64,000 bases of DNA from Saliniramus fredricksonii (GCF_900094735.1 NZ_FMBM01000001.1:868001-932000), one strand, 5' to 3'; counted from the first letter of the stretch, positions 16,976-26,797 are shown. Numbers and translations are program-made. Notes: generated from the letters alone by a model not told the origin.

Positions 16976-19834
16976 ATGGTCCGCGATCGCCTCGATTCCC
17001 TCCTCGTCACACTCGAAGCCGAACACCGGAAGAAGCCGTTCGGTGATGCGGGTGCGTTGCGCGCGCGTGTCGTGCCCGAGCTGCGCGCGCTTCTCGCCGA
17101 TGGCCGCCGCCATGCCCAGGAGCGGCTCTTCGCCGAGGGTGACGGGCTTGCCTGTGCGCGGCGCCTGTCACGGCAGATGGATGCGGTGGTCGAAACGATC
17201 TACGAGATCGTCAACCGCATTCTCTATCCGGTCGAGAATCCCTCGACCAGCGAACATCTTTCGATCGTCGCCACCGGCGGGTACGGGCGCGGCGCGCTGG
17301 CGCCGGGATCGGATGTCGATCTGCTCTTCCTGCTGCCCTACAAGCAGACCGCCTGGGGCGAGAGCATGGTCGAGGCGATGCTCTACATCCTCTGGGATCT
17401 GCGGCTGAAGGTCGGTCACGCCACCCGTTCCGTCGACGAATGCCTGCGCGAGGGGCGCAGCGATTTCACCATCCGCACCGCGCTGCTCGAAACCCGTCAC
17501 CTTGCCGGCGATGCGGGGCTCTACAGCGCGCTGAAACAGCGCTTCGATGCCGAGCTCGTCGAGGGATCTGCGGCGGAATTCGTCGAGGCGAAGCTGCGCG
17601 AACGTGACGCGCGGGTGCGCAAGGCCGGCGCCTCGCGCTATCTGGTGGAGCCCAACGTCAAGGACGGCAAGGGCGGCCTGCGCGATCTGAACACGCTGTT
17701 CTGGATCGGCAAATACGTCTACCAGGTCGAGGATGTGAAGGCGCTGGTCGGCGCAGGGCTGTTCACCGCGCAGGAATTGCGGCTGTTCCAGCGCTGCGAG
17801 GAGTTTCTCTGGCGGGTGCGCTGCCATCTGCATTTCGAGACCGGGCGCGCCGAGGAGCGCTTGAGCTTCGATCTGCAACGGATCATTGCCGAGCGTCTCG
17901 GTTTCTCCGAGCGTGGCGGCCTCTCCGCCGTCGAGCGCTTCATGAAGGCGTATTTCCTCATCGCCAAGGATGTCGGCGATCTCACCGCGATCGTCTGCGC
18001 GGCGATGGAGGCGCGCCAGGCCAAGCGGATACCGATGCTCGATCGCTTCATCGGCAGTCTGGGCGGCCTGCGCGGCGCAACACGGCGACGCCGCGCGATC
18101 GGCCCCTTCGTGGTCGAGAACAACCGCCTGAGCGTGCGCGATGAAGAGACCTTCAGGAGTGATCCGGTCAATCTGATCGCGCTGTTTCGCGAGGCCGACC
18201 GGCATGATCTGGCGATCCATCCGGATGCCTCGCGGCTTGCCACGCGCTCGCTCAAGCTGATCACGCCCAACCTGCGCCGGGATGTGCGCGCCAATGCGCT
18301 GTTTCTCGATATCCTGACCTCGCACAACAAGCCCGAAAGCGTGTTGCGGCGCATGAACGAGACCGGCGTGCTGGGCCGTTTCATCCCCGATTTCGGGCGG
18401 ATCGTGGCGATGATGCAGTTCAACATGTATCACCATTATACGGTGGACGAGCATCTCATCCGCGCGATCGGCCATCTCGCCGCCCTCGAAGCGGGGCGGC
18501 TGGGCGACACCCATCCGCTCTCCGATCGGATCATCCATACGATCAGCCACCGCCGGGCGCTCTATATCGCCCTGTTCCTGCACGACATTGCCAAGGGGCG
18601 AGAGGAGGATCACTCCATCGTCGGTGCCCGCATCGCGCGCAAGCTGGGGCCACGCCTGGGCCTGACGCGGGCCGAGACCGATACGGTGGCCTGGCTGGTG
18701 GAGCATCACCTTCTGATGTCGACCATCGCCCAGAGCCGCGATCTCTCGGATCCGCGCACGATCGCGGATTTCGCCGGCGTGGTGCAGACGATGGAGCGGC
18801 TCAAGCTGCTCCTGCTGCTCACCGTCGCCGACATTTCCGCCGTCGGGCCCGGCGTCTGGACCGGCTGGAAGGGCGAGCTTCTGCGCACGCTCTACAGTGA
18901 GACCGAGCTCGTTCTGGGCGGCGGCGATGCCGATCTGGCGCGACCGGCGCGCATCGACCAGGCCAGGGCGCGGTTGCGCGCGCAATTGCCGGAATGGAGC
19001 GATGCCGAATTCGCTGCCTATGCCGAGCGGCATTATCCGGGCTACTGGCTCAAGGCCGACGAGCGCTTTCGCGAGCGCCATGCCCGCTTCATGCGCGAGG
19101 CCGACGCGGCGGGTCAGAGCGTCGCCACGGGATTCGAAACCGACGGCTTTCGCGGGGTGACCGAGATCACCGTGGTCTCACCGGACCATCCGCGCCTGCT
19201 CGCCATCGTCACCGGCGCCTGTGCCGCCGCCGGCGGCAACATCGTCGATGCCCAGATCTTCACCACGGTGGATGGTATGGCGCTCGATACGATCTTCCTG
19301 TCGCGGGCGTTTGATCGGGACGAGGATGAATTGCGCCGTGCCGAGAAGGTTGCCGGCTCGATCGAGCGCGCGCTCAAGGGCGAGGTGAAGATCGCCGATC
19401 TCGTCGATGGCCGGCGCCAGCCGCGCGAGCGCACGAAGCCCTTCGTGGTGATCCCGGAAATCGTGCTCGACAACACCGCATCGGGCCGTTTCACGGTGAT
19501 CGAGGTGACCGGGCTCGACCGGGCCGGCCTGCTCTACGATCTGACCACGGCATTGGGGCGGCTCAATCTGAATATCGCCTCGGCCCATATCGCCACCTTC
19601 GGTGAAAAGGTCGTCGACGTTTTCTACGTGACCGATCTCACCGGCGGCAAGATCATCCGCCCCGCCCGTCAGAACGCCATCCGCAAGGCCCTCCAGGACG
19701 TGATCCAGGGAGCCTCTGCGGGCGAACGCAAAGCTGAGGGCAAGGCTGAGGGCAAGGCCGAAAGCAAGGCCGACGGCAAAAGCGCAGCCCCCGGCGGCAC
19801 CAATGCGGCGCGCGGGGCGCGACGCAGTGCTTGA
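16976..19834 (+). CDS. glnD: [Protein-PII] uridylyltransferase / uridylyl-removing enzyme
   Basis: The 952-residue protein is GlnD, the nitrogen sensor that uridylylates PII when glutamine is low and removes UMP when glutamine is high. The nucleotidyltransferase motif GGYGRG (101-106) with Asp113 and Asp115 is intact. The HD domain for UMP removal carries LFLHDIAKGREEDHS near residue 541. Two ACT domains that sense glutamine start near 726 (EITVVSPDHPRLL) and 836 (FTVIEVTGLDRAGLL). The last 45 residues are a Lys/Glu/Gly repeat tail absent from most homologues. ATG 16976 is close behind AAGGGG. PII and glutamine synthetase genes are not in the window. Confidence 0.96.
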   Translation: MVRDRLDSLLVTLEAEHRKKPFGDAGALRARVVPELRALLADGRRHAQERLFAEGDGLACARRLSRQMDAVVETIYEIVNRILYPVENPSTSEHLSIVATGGYGRGALAPGSDVDLLFLLPYKQTAWGESMVEAMLYILWDLRLKVGHATRSVDECLREGRSDFTIRTALLETRHLAGDAGLYSALKQRFDAELVEGSAAEFVEAKLRERDARVRKAGASRYLVEPNVKDGKGGLRDLNTLFWIGKYVYQVEDVKALVGAGLFTAQELRLFQRCEEFLWRVRCHLHFETGRAEERLSFDLQRIIAERLGFSERGGLSAVERFMKAYFLIAKDVGDLTAIVCAAMEARQAKRIPMLDRFIGSLGGLRGATRRRRAIGPFVVENNRLSVRDEETFRSDPVNLIALFREADRHDLAIHPDASRLATRSLKLITPNLRRDVRANALFLDILTSHNKPESVLRRMNETGVLGRFIPDFGRIVAMMQFNMYHHYTVDEHLIRAIGHLAALEAGRLGDTHPLSDRIIHTISHRRALYIALFLHDIAKGREEDHSIVGARIARKLGPRLGLTRAETDTVAWLVEHHLLMSTIAQSRDLSDPRTIADFAGVVQTMERLKLLLLLTVADISAVGPGVWTGWKGELLRTLYSETELVLGGGDADLARPARIDQARARLRAQLPEWSDAEFAAYAERHYPGYWLKADERFRERHARFMREADAAGQSVATGFETDGFRGVTEITVVSPDHPRLLAIVTGACAAAGGNIVDAQIFTTVDGMALDTIFLSRAFDRDEDELRRAEKVAGSIERALKGEVKIADLVDGRRQPRERTKPFVVIPEIVLDNTASGRFTVIEVTGLDRAGLLYDLTTALGRLNLNIASAHIATFGEKVVDVFYVTDLTGGKIIRPARQNAIRKALQDVIQGASAGERKAEGKAEGKAESKADGKSAAPGGTNAARGARRSA
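19733..19780 (+). repeat. Four tandem 12-bp units at the 3' end of glnD
   Basis: GCTGAGGGCAAG occurs twice exactly (19733-19756) and twice with changes (19757-19780). It encodes A-E/D-G/S-K four times. The tract lies after the second ACT domain and stays in frame, so it forms a flexible charged tail. Confidence 0.85.
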
Positions 19835-19855
19835 TTTCGGCCCCCGGCGCCATGA
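19830..19855 (+). promoter_or_regulatory. Possible heat-shock (sigma-32-type) promoter before grpE
   Basis: CTTGATT (19830-19836) and CGCCATGA (19848-19855), 11 bases apart, resemble the sigma-32 pattern CTTGAAA-N11-16-CCCCATNT. The element overlaps the glnD stop codon and lies about 100 bases before grpE, a classic heat-shock gene. The match is partial. Confidence 0.35.
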
Positions 19856-19952
19856 TATCAGGCGCAACGATGCCAAACCGCCGCATCAGCGGCCCGTGAA
19901 CCGCCGTTGACGCGGCCCATGCCTTTCGAGAGCGAGTGATTACGGACGAGCC

Positions 19953-20702
19953 ATGACAGACAGCCATCCGAAAGACCCCAACCACAATCCCCAATCCGGC
20001 AATGCCGATCCCGCGAATGGCGGCCCTGCTCCGCGCCATCAGGAAGCCGGGGCCGCTTTCGCCAGCCAGGCCTATGCCGCAGCCGCCCAGGAGGGCGCCC
20101 AGGAGGGTACCCGGCAGGACGAGGGTCATGGCGCGACGGCCCCTCGCGCCGGCGGGGTCGATGACGCGGCTCCCGGCACTGACGCCCTCGCCGCCGCCGA
20201 AGCCGAGAAGGCCGAGATGAAGGACAAGCTCCTGCGCACCCTGGCCGACATGGAAAACCTGCGTCGGCGCACGGAAAAGGAAGTCGCCGATGCGCGTGCC
20301 TATGCGGTGACGGCCTTTGCCCGCGATATGCTCACGGTGGCCGACAACATTCATCGCGCCCTTGACGCCGTGCCTGCGGAAGCCCGCGTGCAAATGGATG
20401 ATGCGCTCAAGGCGCTGATCGAGGGGATCGAGCTCACCGAGCGCGATCTGATGAAGAGCATGGAGCGCCACGGTGTGCGCAAGCTCTCACCCGAAGGCGG
20501 GAAATTCGATCCCAACCTGCATCAGGCCATGTTCGAGGTGCCGGATCCCAGCGTGCCGAGCGGTCAGGTCGTGCAGGTGGTCCAGGACGGCTATGTGATC
20601 GGTGAGCGCGTGTTGCGCCCGGCCATGGTCGGCGTCGCCAAAGGCGGGCCGAAGCCGGCTCCGGCCGGGCACGGGAACGGTGGATCCGACAGCGCGGCCT
20701 GA
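19953..20702 (+). CDS. grpE: Nucleotide exchange factor GrpE
   Basis: The 249-residue protein is GrpE, which releases ADP from DnaK during chaperone cycling in the cytoplasm. The first 85 residues are a disordered Ala/Gly/Gln-rich extension. A long coiled coil follows ([32 protein letters not shown] split near 86-118), then the conserved dimer and beta-wing region with [21 protein letters not shown] and [19 protein letters not shown]. It is separate from dnaKJ in this window. Its 3' end overlaps the reading frame of the downstream lipoprotein by 23 bases, which suggests translational coupling. Confidence 0.96.
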   Translation: MTDSHPKDPNHNPQSGNADPANGGPAPRHQEAGAAFASQAYAAAAQEGAQEGTRQDEGHGATAPRAGGVDDAAPGTDALAAAEAEKAEMKDKLLRTLADMENLRRRTEKEVADARAYAVTAFARDMLTVADNIHRALDAVPAEARVQMDDALKALIEGIELTERDLMKSMERHGVRKLSPEGGKFDPNLHQAMFEVPDPSVPSGQVVQVVQDGYVIGERVLRPAMVGVAKGGPKPAPAGHGNGGSDSAA

Positions 20703-21141
20703 GGGCCGCGCCCCGCGCGCGCGCCGAAAGGCGGCCTGCTTCGTCGCCGGCAGCGCCCTGCTCGCAGCCTCTCTCGTGCTGCCGGGATGTACGCCCCGGA
20801 TTGATGAGGAGCAGGCGCGGCTGTGCCGGATGACGCTGCCGGCGCTCAATCCGGACGGGGCCGATATCCGCATCACGCGTCTCGTTCCCGCGCGCGACGG
20901 CCCGGGTATCCGGATCGACTATACCGTCACCCCGAGCGCCGAAATCGGTATCCGCAGCCGCGCGGGACCGCAGCGCGCCTGGGTGATCTGCCGGTTCGAT
21001 CCGGTCCCGTTCTCGACGAGCGCGCCGCGTCTTGCGGCGATCGAGACGCAGAACGGCCCCGTCACTGGTGCTTCGGTTTATCTGATGCAGCGTTTCTGGC
21101 TGCGTACGCCCGAGGCGGCAACCGCCGATCCCGGTCGTTGA
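20680..21141 (+). CDS. Small lipoprotein of unknown function
   Basis: GTG 20680, inside the end of grpE, gives a 153-residue protein with a basic start ([10 protein letters not shown]), a hydrophobic segment ([17 protein letters not shown]) and a clear lipobox LVLPGC. After the lipidated Cys comes an acidic stretch and a beta-rich domain ([54 protein letters not shown]). I do not recognise the family. An upstream ATG at 20602 is less likely because it would put about 40 residues before the signal sequence. GGGAACG precedes the GTG. Confidence 0.7.
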   Translation: MDPTARPEGRAPRARRKAACFVAGSALLAASLVLPGCTPRIDEEQARLCRMTLPALNPDGADIRITRLVPARDGPGIRIDYTVTPSAEIGIRSRAGPQRAWVICRFDPVPFSTSAPRLAAIETQNGPVTGASVYLMQRFWLRTPEAATADPGR

Positions 21142-21206
21142 CCGCGTGGTCGCAAACGCTTATCCGGGGAACTGATCCGGCGCGTGTGGCGCCACCGGGA
21201 GTCGTG

Positions 21207-22118
21207 ATGAACCAGGATCCGGACAAGGTCCCGGCAAAAGAGCAGGTCCCGGCAGGGGAGCAGGTCCCGGCGGCGCGGCGCCGCCTGCCTGTCAGCTGCA
21301 CCATCATCGCCTGCGACGAAGCCGACCGGATCGGGCGTTGCATCGAATCGGTGCGCGATCTCGTCGACGATGTCGTCGTCGTGGATTCCGGCTCGCGCGA
21401 CGATACGGTTGCGGTGGCCGAGGCGCATGGTGCACGGGTGATCTTCAATGCATGGCCGGGCTACGGTCCCCAGAAGCGCTTCGCGGAAGATGCGGCGCGG
21501 CACGCCTGGATTCTCTCCCTTGATGCCGATGAATGGCTGCCGCGCGAAGCCCGTGAGGAGATCGCAGCGCTCTTCGCGCAGGGGGAGCCCGCTCTGGCGG
21601 GTTTCCGGTTTCGCATTCCCACCGTCTATCCGGGCCGCGCGCGACCGCGCCCCTTCGCTGGCTATCATGCGCATGTGCGGCTGTATGACAGGCGCCGCGT
21701 GCGCATTCCGGCATCGCTCGTGCACGATGCGATCACCTTCGATCCTGCGACGATGCGCCTGGCAAAGCATCCGATCCACCATGAGAGTATCCGCTCGCTG
21801 GCCCATCTCGTGGAAAAGAACATCGCCTATTTCCATCTGCAGGCTGTGGAGATGCGGCGTTCGAAGCTGACCACCCTGCCCCGCCTGCTGGTGGAGCCGG
21901 TTGCCGTATTCGCGAAGTATTATTTCCTGCGGCGTCATGTCACCGGGGGCTTGTTCGGCCTGCGCTACGCCCTCACCGTTGCTTATATTCGCAGCTATCG
22001 CCTTGCCGTGCTCGCCGGTTTCTTTCATGCCCGAACCGAGGCGACACGGCTGGGGCTTGAAGCGGGGCGCGGGGCGGATGCCGCGCAGCCCCCTGCGCAA
22101 TCGCGTGCGACGGAGTAG
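21207..22118 (+). CDS. Family 2 glycosyltransferase, LPS-core type
   Basis: The 303-residue protein has the GT2 pattern of the WaaE/KdtX-like group. It opens with LPVSCTIIACDEADRIGRCIESVRDL cut into typical blocks, then VVVVDSGSRDDTV, the acceptor/metal motif ILSLDADEWL, and a basic membrane-facing C-terminus (VAVFAKYYFLRRHVTGG, YIRSYRLAVLAGFFHA). Such enzymes add a hexose to lipopolysaccharide core at the inner membrane; that role here is inferred. GGGAG lies before the start. The first 24 residues include an 18-bp tandem repeat outside the catalytic domain. It follows the lipoprotein by 65 bases and precedes the squalene-synthase-like gene by 7 bases. Confidence 0.88.
   Translation: MNQDPDKVPAKEQVPAGEQVPAARRRLPVSCTIIACDEADRIGRCIESVRDLVDDVVVVDSGSRDDTVAVAEAHGARVIFNAWPGYGPQKRFAEDAARHAWILSLDADEWLPREAREEIAALFAQGEPALAGFRFRIPTVYPGRARPRPFAGYHAHVRLYDRRRVRIPASLVHDAITFDPATMRLAKHPIHHESIRSLAHLVEKNIAYFHLQAVEMRRSKLTTLPRLLVEPVAVFAKYYFLRRHVTGGLFGLRYALTVAYIRSYRLAVLAGFFHARTEATRLGLEAGRGADAAQPPAQSRATE
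21225..21278 (+). repeat. Three 18-bp tandem units in the glycosyltransferase N-terminus
   Basis: Units at 21225-21242, 21243-21260 and 21261-21278 share (A/C)AGGTCCCGGC and encode K/Q-V-P-A-x-E/R. The third is more diverged. The tract precedes the catalytic domain and remains in frame. Confidence 0.75.
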
Positions 22119-22125
22119 ACGACAG

Positions 22126-23016
22126 GTGGACGCGGATTCGTCAAGGTCTGGATTCGACGCTTTCGCCCATTGCGAGAGCCTGGTGCGTGACGGCGATCCG
22201 GATCGCTATTTCGCGACCCTCTTCGCCGATGCGACGGCCCGCCCGCATCTCTTCGCTCTCTACGCCTTCACCCTCGAGATCGCGCGGGTGCGCGATGCGG
22301 TGAGCCAGGCGCTTGCCGGCGAGATCCGGCTGCAATGGTGGCGCGATGCGCTCGCGCCGGAAGCGGCGACCGGCGCGCTGAGCGGCGATGTGCGCGCCAA
22401 TCCCGTCGCTGCGGCGCTGCTCGACACGATCGCCCGGTTCAATCTGCCGTTGCAACCACTGCTCGATCTGATCGATGCGCGGCTGAATGATCTCTATGAC
22501 GATCCGTTTGCGGATCTGAACCAGCTCGAGGGCTATTGCGGCGAGACCTTCAGCGCGCCACTGCGCCTCGCCGGGCTGATCCTCACCGATGGCGCCGATG
22601 CGGGCGATGCCGATGCCGCCGGTCATGCCGGTGTGGCGCTGGGCATGACGGCGCTGATGCGTGCCTTTCCCGTGCATGCAAGGCGCGGTCAGCTGATGCT
22701 GCCGCCTCTGGATGTCCTGGGAGAGCAGGGCCTCACCCGCGGCGATATCGTCGCCGGGCGTGCGGATTCGCGGAAACTCGCCGCCGCCATGGCGCGGATG
22801 CGCGACCAGATCCGCCGCCATCGCGACGCGGCGCAGACGGCTCTGTCCGCCTGCGATCCGCGCATCGGGCCGCTCTATCTGCCGCTCGCGCTGATACCGC
22901 TCTATCTCGATCGCATGGAGCGCGGCGATTACGCGCCCTACGAGACCCGCGTGGAAGTGCCGCGCTGGCGCCGGCTCTGGCATCTGTGGCGGCAGGCGCG
23001 CAAGGGCTGGCGCTGA
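22126..23016 (+). CDS. Squalene/phytoene synthase-like protein, probably non-catalytic
   Basis: From GTG 22126 (GGAG ten bases upstream) the protein has 296 residues with the all-helical squalene/phytoene synthase fold. Key blocks are LFALYAFTLEIARVRDAVS, GEIRLQWWRDAL, LYDDPFADLNQLEGYCGETFSAPLRLAG and PLYLPLALIPLYLDRM. The paired Asp-rich motifs (DxxDD) that bind prenyl diphosphate in true synthases are not present at the first site. This matches the NDUFAF6-like branch, whose eukaryotic members help assemble respiratory complex I. A role in complex I assembly is therefore a family-based guess. No carotenoid or hopanoid gene lies nearby. Confidence 0.8.
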   Translation: MDADSSRSGFDAFAHCESLVRDGDPDRYFATLFADATARPHLFALYAFTLEIARVRDAVSQALAGEIRLQWWRDALAPEAATGALSGDVRANPVAAALLDTIARFNLPLQPLLDLIDARLNDLYDDPFADLNQLEGYCGETFSAPLRLAGLILTDGADAGDADAAGHAGVALGMTALMRAFPVHARRGQLMLPPLDVLGEQGLTRGDIVAGRADSRKLAAAMARMRDQIRRHRDAAQTALSACDPRIGPLYLPLALIPLYLDRMERGDYAPYETRVEVPRWRRLWHLWRQARKGWR

Positions 23017-23132
23017 TCCGGTGCGGCGCATGGCGGATGTGCGCAGACGCACAGGCTGCAAATCCGGCAAGCGGAATTGTCTGGCTCTCCATCCCATGCT
23101 TGGTTCGATCCGTGATCAGCGGAGGACGGGCG

Positions 23133-23918
23133 ATGGCGGATGATCCGACAATGCTGCCGGAGACAGCCTGGGAACGGCTTCGGGCGGAGGAGATCAATGC
23201 CCGCGCGGGTGACGATGCGATCGTTTTCCTCCCCGTGGCCTCGACCGAGCAACACGGCCCGCATCTTGCCACGGGGGTTGATACCCTGCTGTGTACGGCG
23301 GTTTGCGACCGCGCCGCCGGCCTGCTGCTGGCGCGGAGAGAGGCCTGTATTCGCGCCCCGGCCATGCCTGTGGGGCTGGCCGCGCATCACATGCCCTTCG
23401 GCGGGTCGCTGACCCTCTCGCTTGCGACCTGGCACGCGCTTTTGCAGGATATGTGTCGCGCCATCGCGGATGCCGGATTTTCGCGCATCGTGATCGTCAA
23501 CGGCCATGGCGGCAATGCCAGCGCGTTGAATGCCCTTTCCGGGGAATTGTCCCGAGCGGTTCCCGCGCGCATCGCCGTGACCACCTATTTCGGTCTCGCC
23601 CAGGACGAATTTGCCGCGATCCTGGAGGATCAGCGCGGTGTCCTGCATGCGGGCGAGGCGGAAACCTCGATGATGCTGGCTCTCGCTGAAGATCTCGTCA
23701 GGGACGATGCGCTGCCGGGCGCCTACGGCCCGCCGGCGCAGGATGCGGCATCGGTGCTCGGCGCGCCGATGTATCGCTGGCGTGACTTCACCGCGCTGAC
23801 GCGCACGGGCGTCATCGGCGATGCCAGGCATGCAACTGCCGGAAAGGGCGAGAAGCTGATCACGGCTGCGGCGCGGGCGCTCGCGGGCATGGCCAGCGAT
23901 CAGGCGCTGTGGGCGTAA
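23133..23918 (+). CDS. Creatininase-family amidohydrolase
   Basis: The 261-residue protein carries the creatininase-family metal motifs. VASTEQHGPHLATGVDTLL contains the Glu/His/Asp ligands, IVNGHGGNASALN is the central His motif, and HAGEAETSMMLAL supplies the second Glu. The family includes creatininase, deaminases of riboflavin-pathway intermediates and mycofactocin maturation hydrolases, all metal-dependent C-N hydrolases. The exact substrate is unknown. ATG 23133 has an excellent GGAGGACGGG. It stands alone between the squalene-synthase-like gene and map, with no pathway partner nearby. Confidence 0.88.
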   Translation: MADDPTMLPETAWERLRAEEINARAGDDAIVFLPVASTEQHGPHLATGVDTLLCTAVCDRAAGLLLARREACIRAPAMPVGLAAHHMPFGGSLTLSLATWHALLQDMCRAIADAGFSRIVIVNGHGGNASALNALSGELSRAVPARIAVTTYFGLAQDEFAAILEDQRGVLHAGEAETSMMLALAEDLVRDDALPGAYGPPAQDAASVLGAPMYRWRDFTALTRTGVIGDARHATAGKGEKLITAAARALAGMASDQALWA

Positions 23919-24061
23919 GCACCGCTGTCGGAACCGGATGCCGTCCCGGCGCGCCCGGCACACCGCATCCAGCCGATATTGCATCCCCGACAATGACCGC
24001 AACAACCTTGAATCCCACGCCGGAGTGGCTATGGTCCCTCGTGAACCAGCCGTGAGCCGCC

Positions 24062-24886
24062 ATGACCATCGACGAAACCACCGAACTCGACACCGCAACC
24101 CGCAAGGTCCCCCTGCACGGGCCCGAGGCCTTCGAGGGGATGCGCCGGGCCGGTAATCTCACCGCGCAGGCGCTTGATCTCGTGGCGGAGATGATTCGCC
24201 CCGGCGTCACCACCGAGGCGATCGACGCGCTGGTCTTCGACTTCGCCATGGATCATGGCGCCTATCCGGCAACCTTGCTCTATCGCGGCTATCCGAAATC
24301 GAGCTGCACCTCGATCAACCATGTGGTCTGCCACGGCATTCCCAATGAGAAACCCCTGCGCGAGGGTGATATCGTCAATGTCGACATCACCCTGATCGTG
24401 GATGGCTGGCACGGTGATTCGAGCCGCATGTATTTCGTCGGGGATGTCTCGCGCAAGGCGCAGCGGCTGTGCGACATCACCCATGAATGCCTGATGCGCG
24501 GCATCGCCGCCGTGAAGCCCGGCGCCACCACCAACGATATCGGCGCGGCGATCCAGGCCTATGCCGAGGGCGAGCGCTGTTCGGTGGTGCGCGATTTCTG
24601 CGGTCACGGGCTCGGGCGCGTCTTCCACGATGCGCCCACGATCCTGCATTTCGTCGAGCCCAATTACGAAGTGAAACTCGCGCCGGGCATGATCTTCACC
24701 ATCGAGCCGATGATCAATCTCGGCCGCCCGCATGTGAAGGTGCTCGGCGACGGCTGGACGGCGGTGACACGCGATCGCGCGCTCTCGGCCCAGTTCGAGC
24801 ATTCCATCGGCGTGACGGAGACGGGCTGCGAGATCTTCACGCTCTCGCCCAAGGGCTACGACAAGCCGCCCTATCAGATTGCATGA
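24062..24886 (+). CDS. map: Methionine aminopeptidase, type I
   Basis: The 274-residue enzyme removes the initiator Met from nascent proteins. All five metal ligands are visible in order: Asp in NVDITLI, Asp in WHGDSSRMY, His in FCGHGLGR, Glu in FTIEPMIN and Glu in AQFEHSIGV. The substrate-contacting His in CHGIPNE is present. The N-terminal extension of about 20 residues (TIDETTELDTATRKV) is short and acidic, as in many alphaproteobacteria. It lies 92 bases before radC on the same strand, an order often seen in the group. Confidence 0.96.
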   Translation: MTIDETTELDTATRKVPLHGPEAFEGMRRAGNLTAQALDLVAEMIRPGVTTEAIDALVFDFAMDHGAYPATLLYRGYPKSSCTSINHVVCHGIPNEKPLREGDIVNVDITLIVDGWHGDSSRMYFVGDVSRKAQRLCDITHECLMRGIAAVKPGATTNDIGAAIQAYAEGERCSVVRDFCGHGLGRVFHDAPTILHFVEPNYEVKLAPGMIFTIEPMINLGRPHVKVLGDGWTAVTRDRALSAQFEHSIGVTETGCEIFTLSPKGYDKPPYQIA

Positions 24887-24978
24887 TTTTGCATTTTGCA
24901 ATCTTGACGCTTTCGCAACCGGAATCCGGCGCCTAGAATAGGCGCGAGAATCACGCTTGCGCGCCGGAGTTCGCCACC

Positions 24979-25671
24979 ATGTCCGCCCTCGAGGACGAGA
25001 CGCCGCATTATTACGGCCATCGTGATCGTCTGCGCGCGCGATTCGGCGAAGTGGGCGGCGATGCGCTGCCCGATTACGAATTGCTCGAACTGGTGCTGTT
25101 CCGCTCGATCCCGCGCCGCGACGTCAAGCCGCTGGCCAAGGAGCTGATCCGCCGCTTCGGCGGCTTCGCCGAGACGATCACCGCCTCGCGCAAACGGCTC
25201 GGCGAGATCCCCGGCCTCGGTGAGGCGACGATCACCGATTTCAAGATCATCGAGGCCTCGGCCCGGCGTCTGGCCAAGGGTGCCGTGGCCAAACGCCCGG
25301 TCCTGTCCTCATGGAGCGCGGTGATCACCTATTGCCGCACGGCGATGGCCTTTGCCGAGAAGGAGCAATTGCGCCTGCTCTTCCTCGACAAGCGCAATGC
25401 GCTGATCGCCGACGAGGTGCAGCAATCGGGCACCGTCGATCACACGCCCGTCTATACCCGTGAGGTGGTCAAGCGTGCCCTCGAGCTCTCGGCCACGGCG
25501 ATCATTCTCGTGCATAACCACCCCTCCGGCGATCCGACGCCGTCTCAGGCGGATATCCGCATGACGAAAGAGATCGCCGATGTCGCCAAACCGCTCGGCA
25601 TCGCCGTCCACGACCACATCATCGTGGGCCGCGAGGGGCATGTCAGCCTCAAGGGGCTGAAGCTGTTCTGA
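24979..25671 (+). CDS. radC: RadC family JAB-domain protein
   Basis: The 230-residue protein has the N-terminal helix-hairpin-helix-like UPF0758 region ([39 protein letters not shown]) and a C-terminal JAB/MPN domain. The JAMM metal motif is [14 protein letters not shown]. Despite the name, a role in DNA repair is not firmly established for the family. The gene follows map directly and converges with htpX, whose stop is 25 bases away. Confidence 0.95.
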   Translation: MSALEDETPHYYGHRDRLRARFGEVGGDALPDYELLELVLFRSIPRRDVKPLAKELIRRFGGFAETITASRKRLGEIPGLGEATITDFKIIEASARRLAKGAVAKRPVLSSWSAVITYCRTAMAFAEKEQLRLLFLDKRNALIADEVQQSGTVDHTPVYTREVVKRALELSATAIILVHNHPSGDPTPSQADIRMTKEIADVAKPLGIAVHDHIIVGREGHVSLKGLKLF

Positions 25672-25696
25672 CAGCCTTCACGGTCCGCAGAGGCCT

Positions 25697-26671
25697 TTAC
25701 CCCCAGGGCCCGCGACGGCGTCCCGCCCGCCCGCCCGCCCAGGGCGCACCCGGCGGCGGGCCGGCATGGCCGCGACGCACGGGAGCGGCACCGGGGGCGG
25801 CCATGCCCACCGGGGCGCTCATCCCGCCGATCCCCATCTGCTGCGCGAGACCTTCCAGAGCGGCGATGCGGTTGGCGGTATCGGGATGCGTCGAGAACAT
25901 GTTGTCCATCGCCTCGCGCCGCAGCGGGTTGATGATGAACATCGAGGCCGTGGCCGGATGTCGCTCGGCATTTTCGTTGGGGATGCGCGCGACGCCGCCG
26001 GCGATCTTTTCCAGCGCCGAAGAGAGCCAGAGCGGGTTGCCGCAGATCTCCGCGCCCATCCGGTCCGCCACGTATTCGCGCGAGCGGCTGATCGCCATCT
26101 GGATCAGCATCGCCGCCATGGGCGCGAGGATCATCATGGCGAGCATGATGAAGGGATGCGGGCGGTTGTCGCCGCGCCCGCCGAAGAGGAAGCCGAATTG
26201 CGCCAGCGTCGAGAGCGCGCCGGCGATCGTCGCCGAGACCGTCATGATCAGTGTGTCGCGGGATTTGACGTGGGCCAGCTCGTGCGCCATCACGCCGGCG
26301 AGCTCCTCGCGCGAGAGCATCCGCATCAACCCGGTCGTCGCCGCGACGGCGGCGTTTTCCGGGTTGCGTCCGGTGGCGAAGGCGTTGGGCTGCGGGTTGT
26401 CGATGATATAGACCTTCGGCATGGGCAGCTCGGCGCGCTGTGCGAGTTCGCTGACCATACGCACGAATTCCGGCGCGCTCGCCTCGTCCACCTCGCGCGC
26501 CCCGTGGGCCCGCAGGGCGAGCTTGTCGGAATTCCAATAGGCATAGACATTGGTCCCGGCGGCGATGACGAGGGCGATCAGCATCCCCGCCTCACCGCCG
26601 ATCATCAGTCCGACGACGCCGAACAGGGCGGTCATCGCAGCCAGCAGCAAGCCAGTCTTGAAGTAGTTCAT
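25697..26671 (-). CDS. htpX: Membrane-bound zinc metalloprotease HtpX
   Basis: The 324-residue protein has two N-terminal membrane helices (about 5-24 and 28-46), the zinc motif HELAH at 130-134 and the third ligand in [11 protein letters not shown]. Two more membrane segments lie near 142-190. HtpX degrades misfolded inner-membrane proteins and is commonly heat- or envelope-stress-induced. The last 45 residues are a Gly/Pro/Arg-rich tail. A sigma-32-like element lies upstream (26705-26734), and the gene diverges from the SdhAF4-like gene. Confidence 0.95.
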   Translation of the reverse strand: MNYFKTGLLLAAMTALFGVVGLMIGGEAGMLIALVIAAGTNVYAYWNSDKLALRAHGAREVDEASAPEFVRMVSELAQRAELPMPKVYIIDNPQPNAFATGRNPENAAVAATTGLMRMLSREELAGVMAHELAHVKSRDTLIMTVSATIAGALSTLAQFGFLFGGRGDNRPHPFIMLAMMILAPMAAMLIQMAISRSREYVADRMGAEICGNPLWLSSALEKIAGGVARIPNENAERHPATASMFIINPLRREAMDNMFSTHPDTANRIAALEGLAQQMGIGGMSAPVGMAAPGAAPVRRGHAGPPPGAPWAGGRAGRRRGPWG

Positions 26672-26704
26672 CGACGGGTCCCATTCTGGTGAAAACCGCC
26701 CTAT

Positions 26705-26734
26705 ATGTGGGGTGTGTACCGGTCTTACGGCAAG
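26705..26734 (-). promoter_or_regulatory. Possible heat-shock promoter before htpX
   Basis: On the minus strand CTTGCCG (26728-26734) and CCCCACAT (26705-26712) are 15 bases apart, close to the sigma-32 pattern. The -10 part matches well and the -35 part is weaker. The start codon lies 34 bases further on. Confidence 0.35.
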
Positions 26735-26797
26735 GTCATGGCAGGATCTGAGGTGGGATTCCGGTGCTTCAGGATACTGGTTTTCGACGAGGACGAC

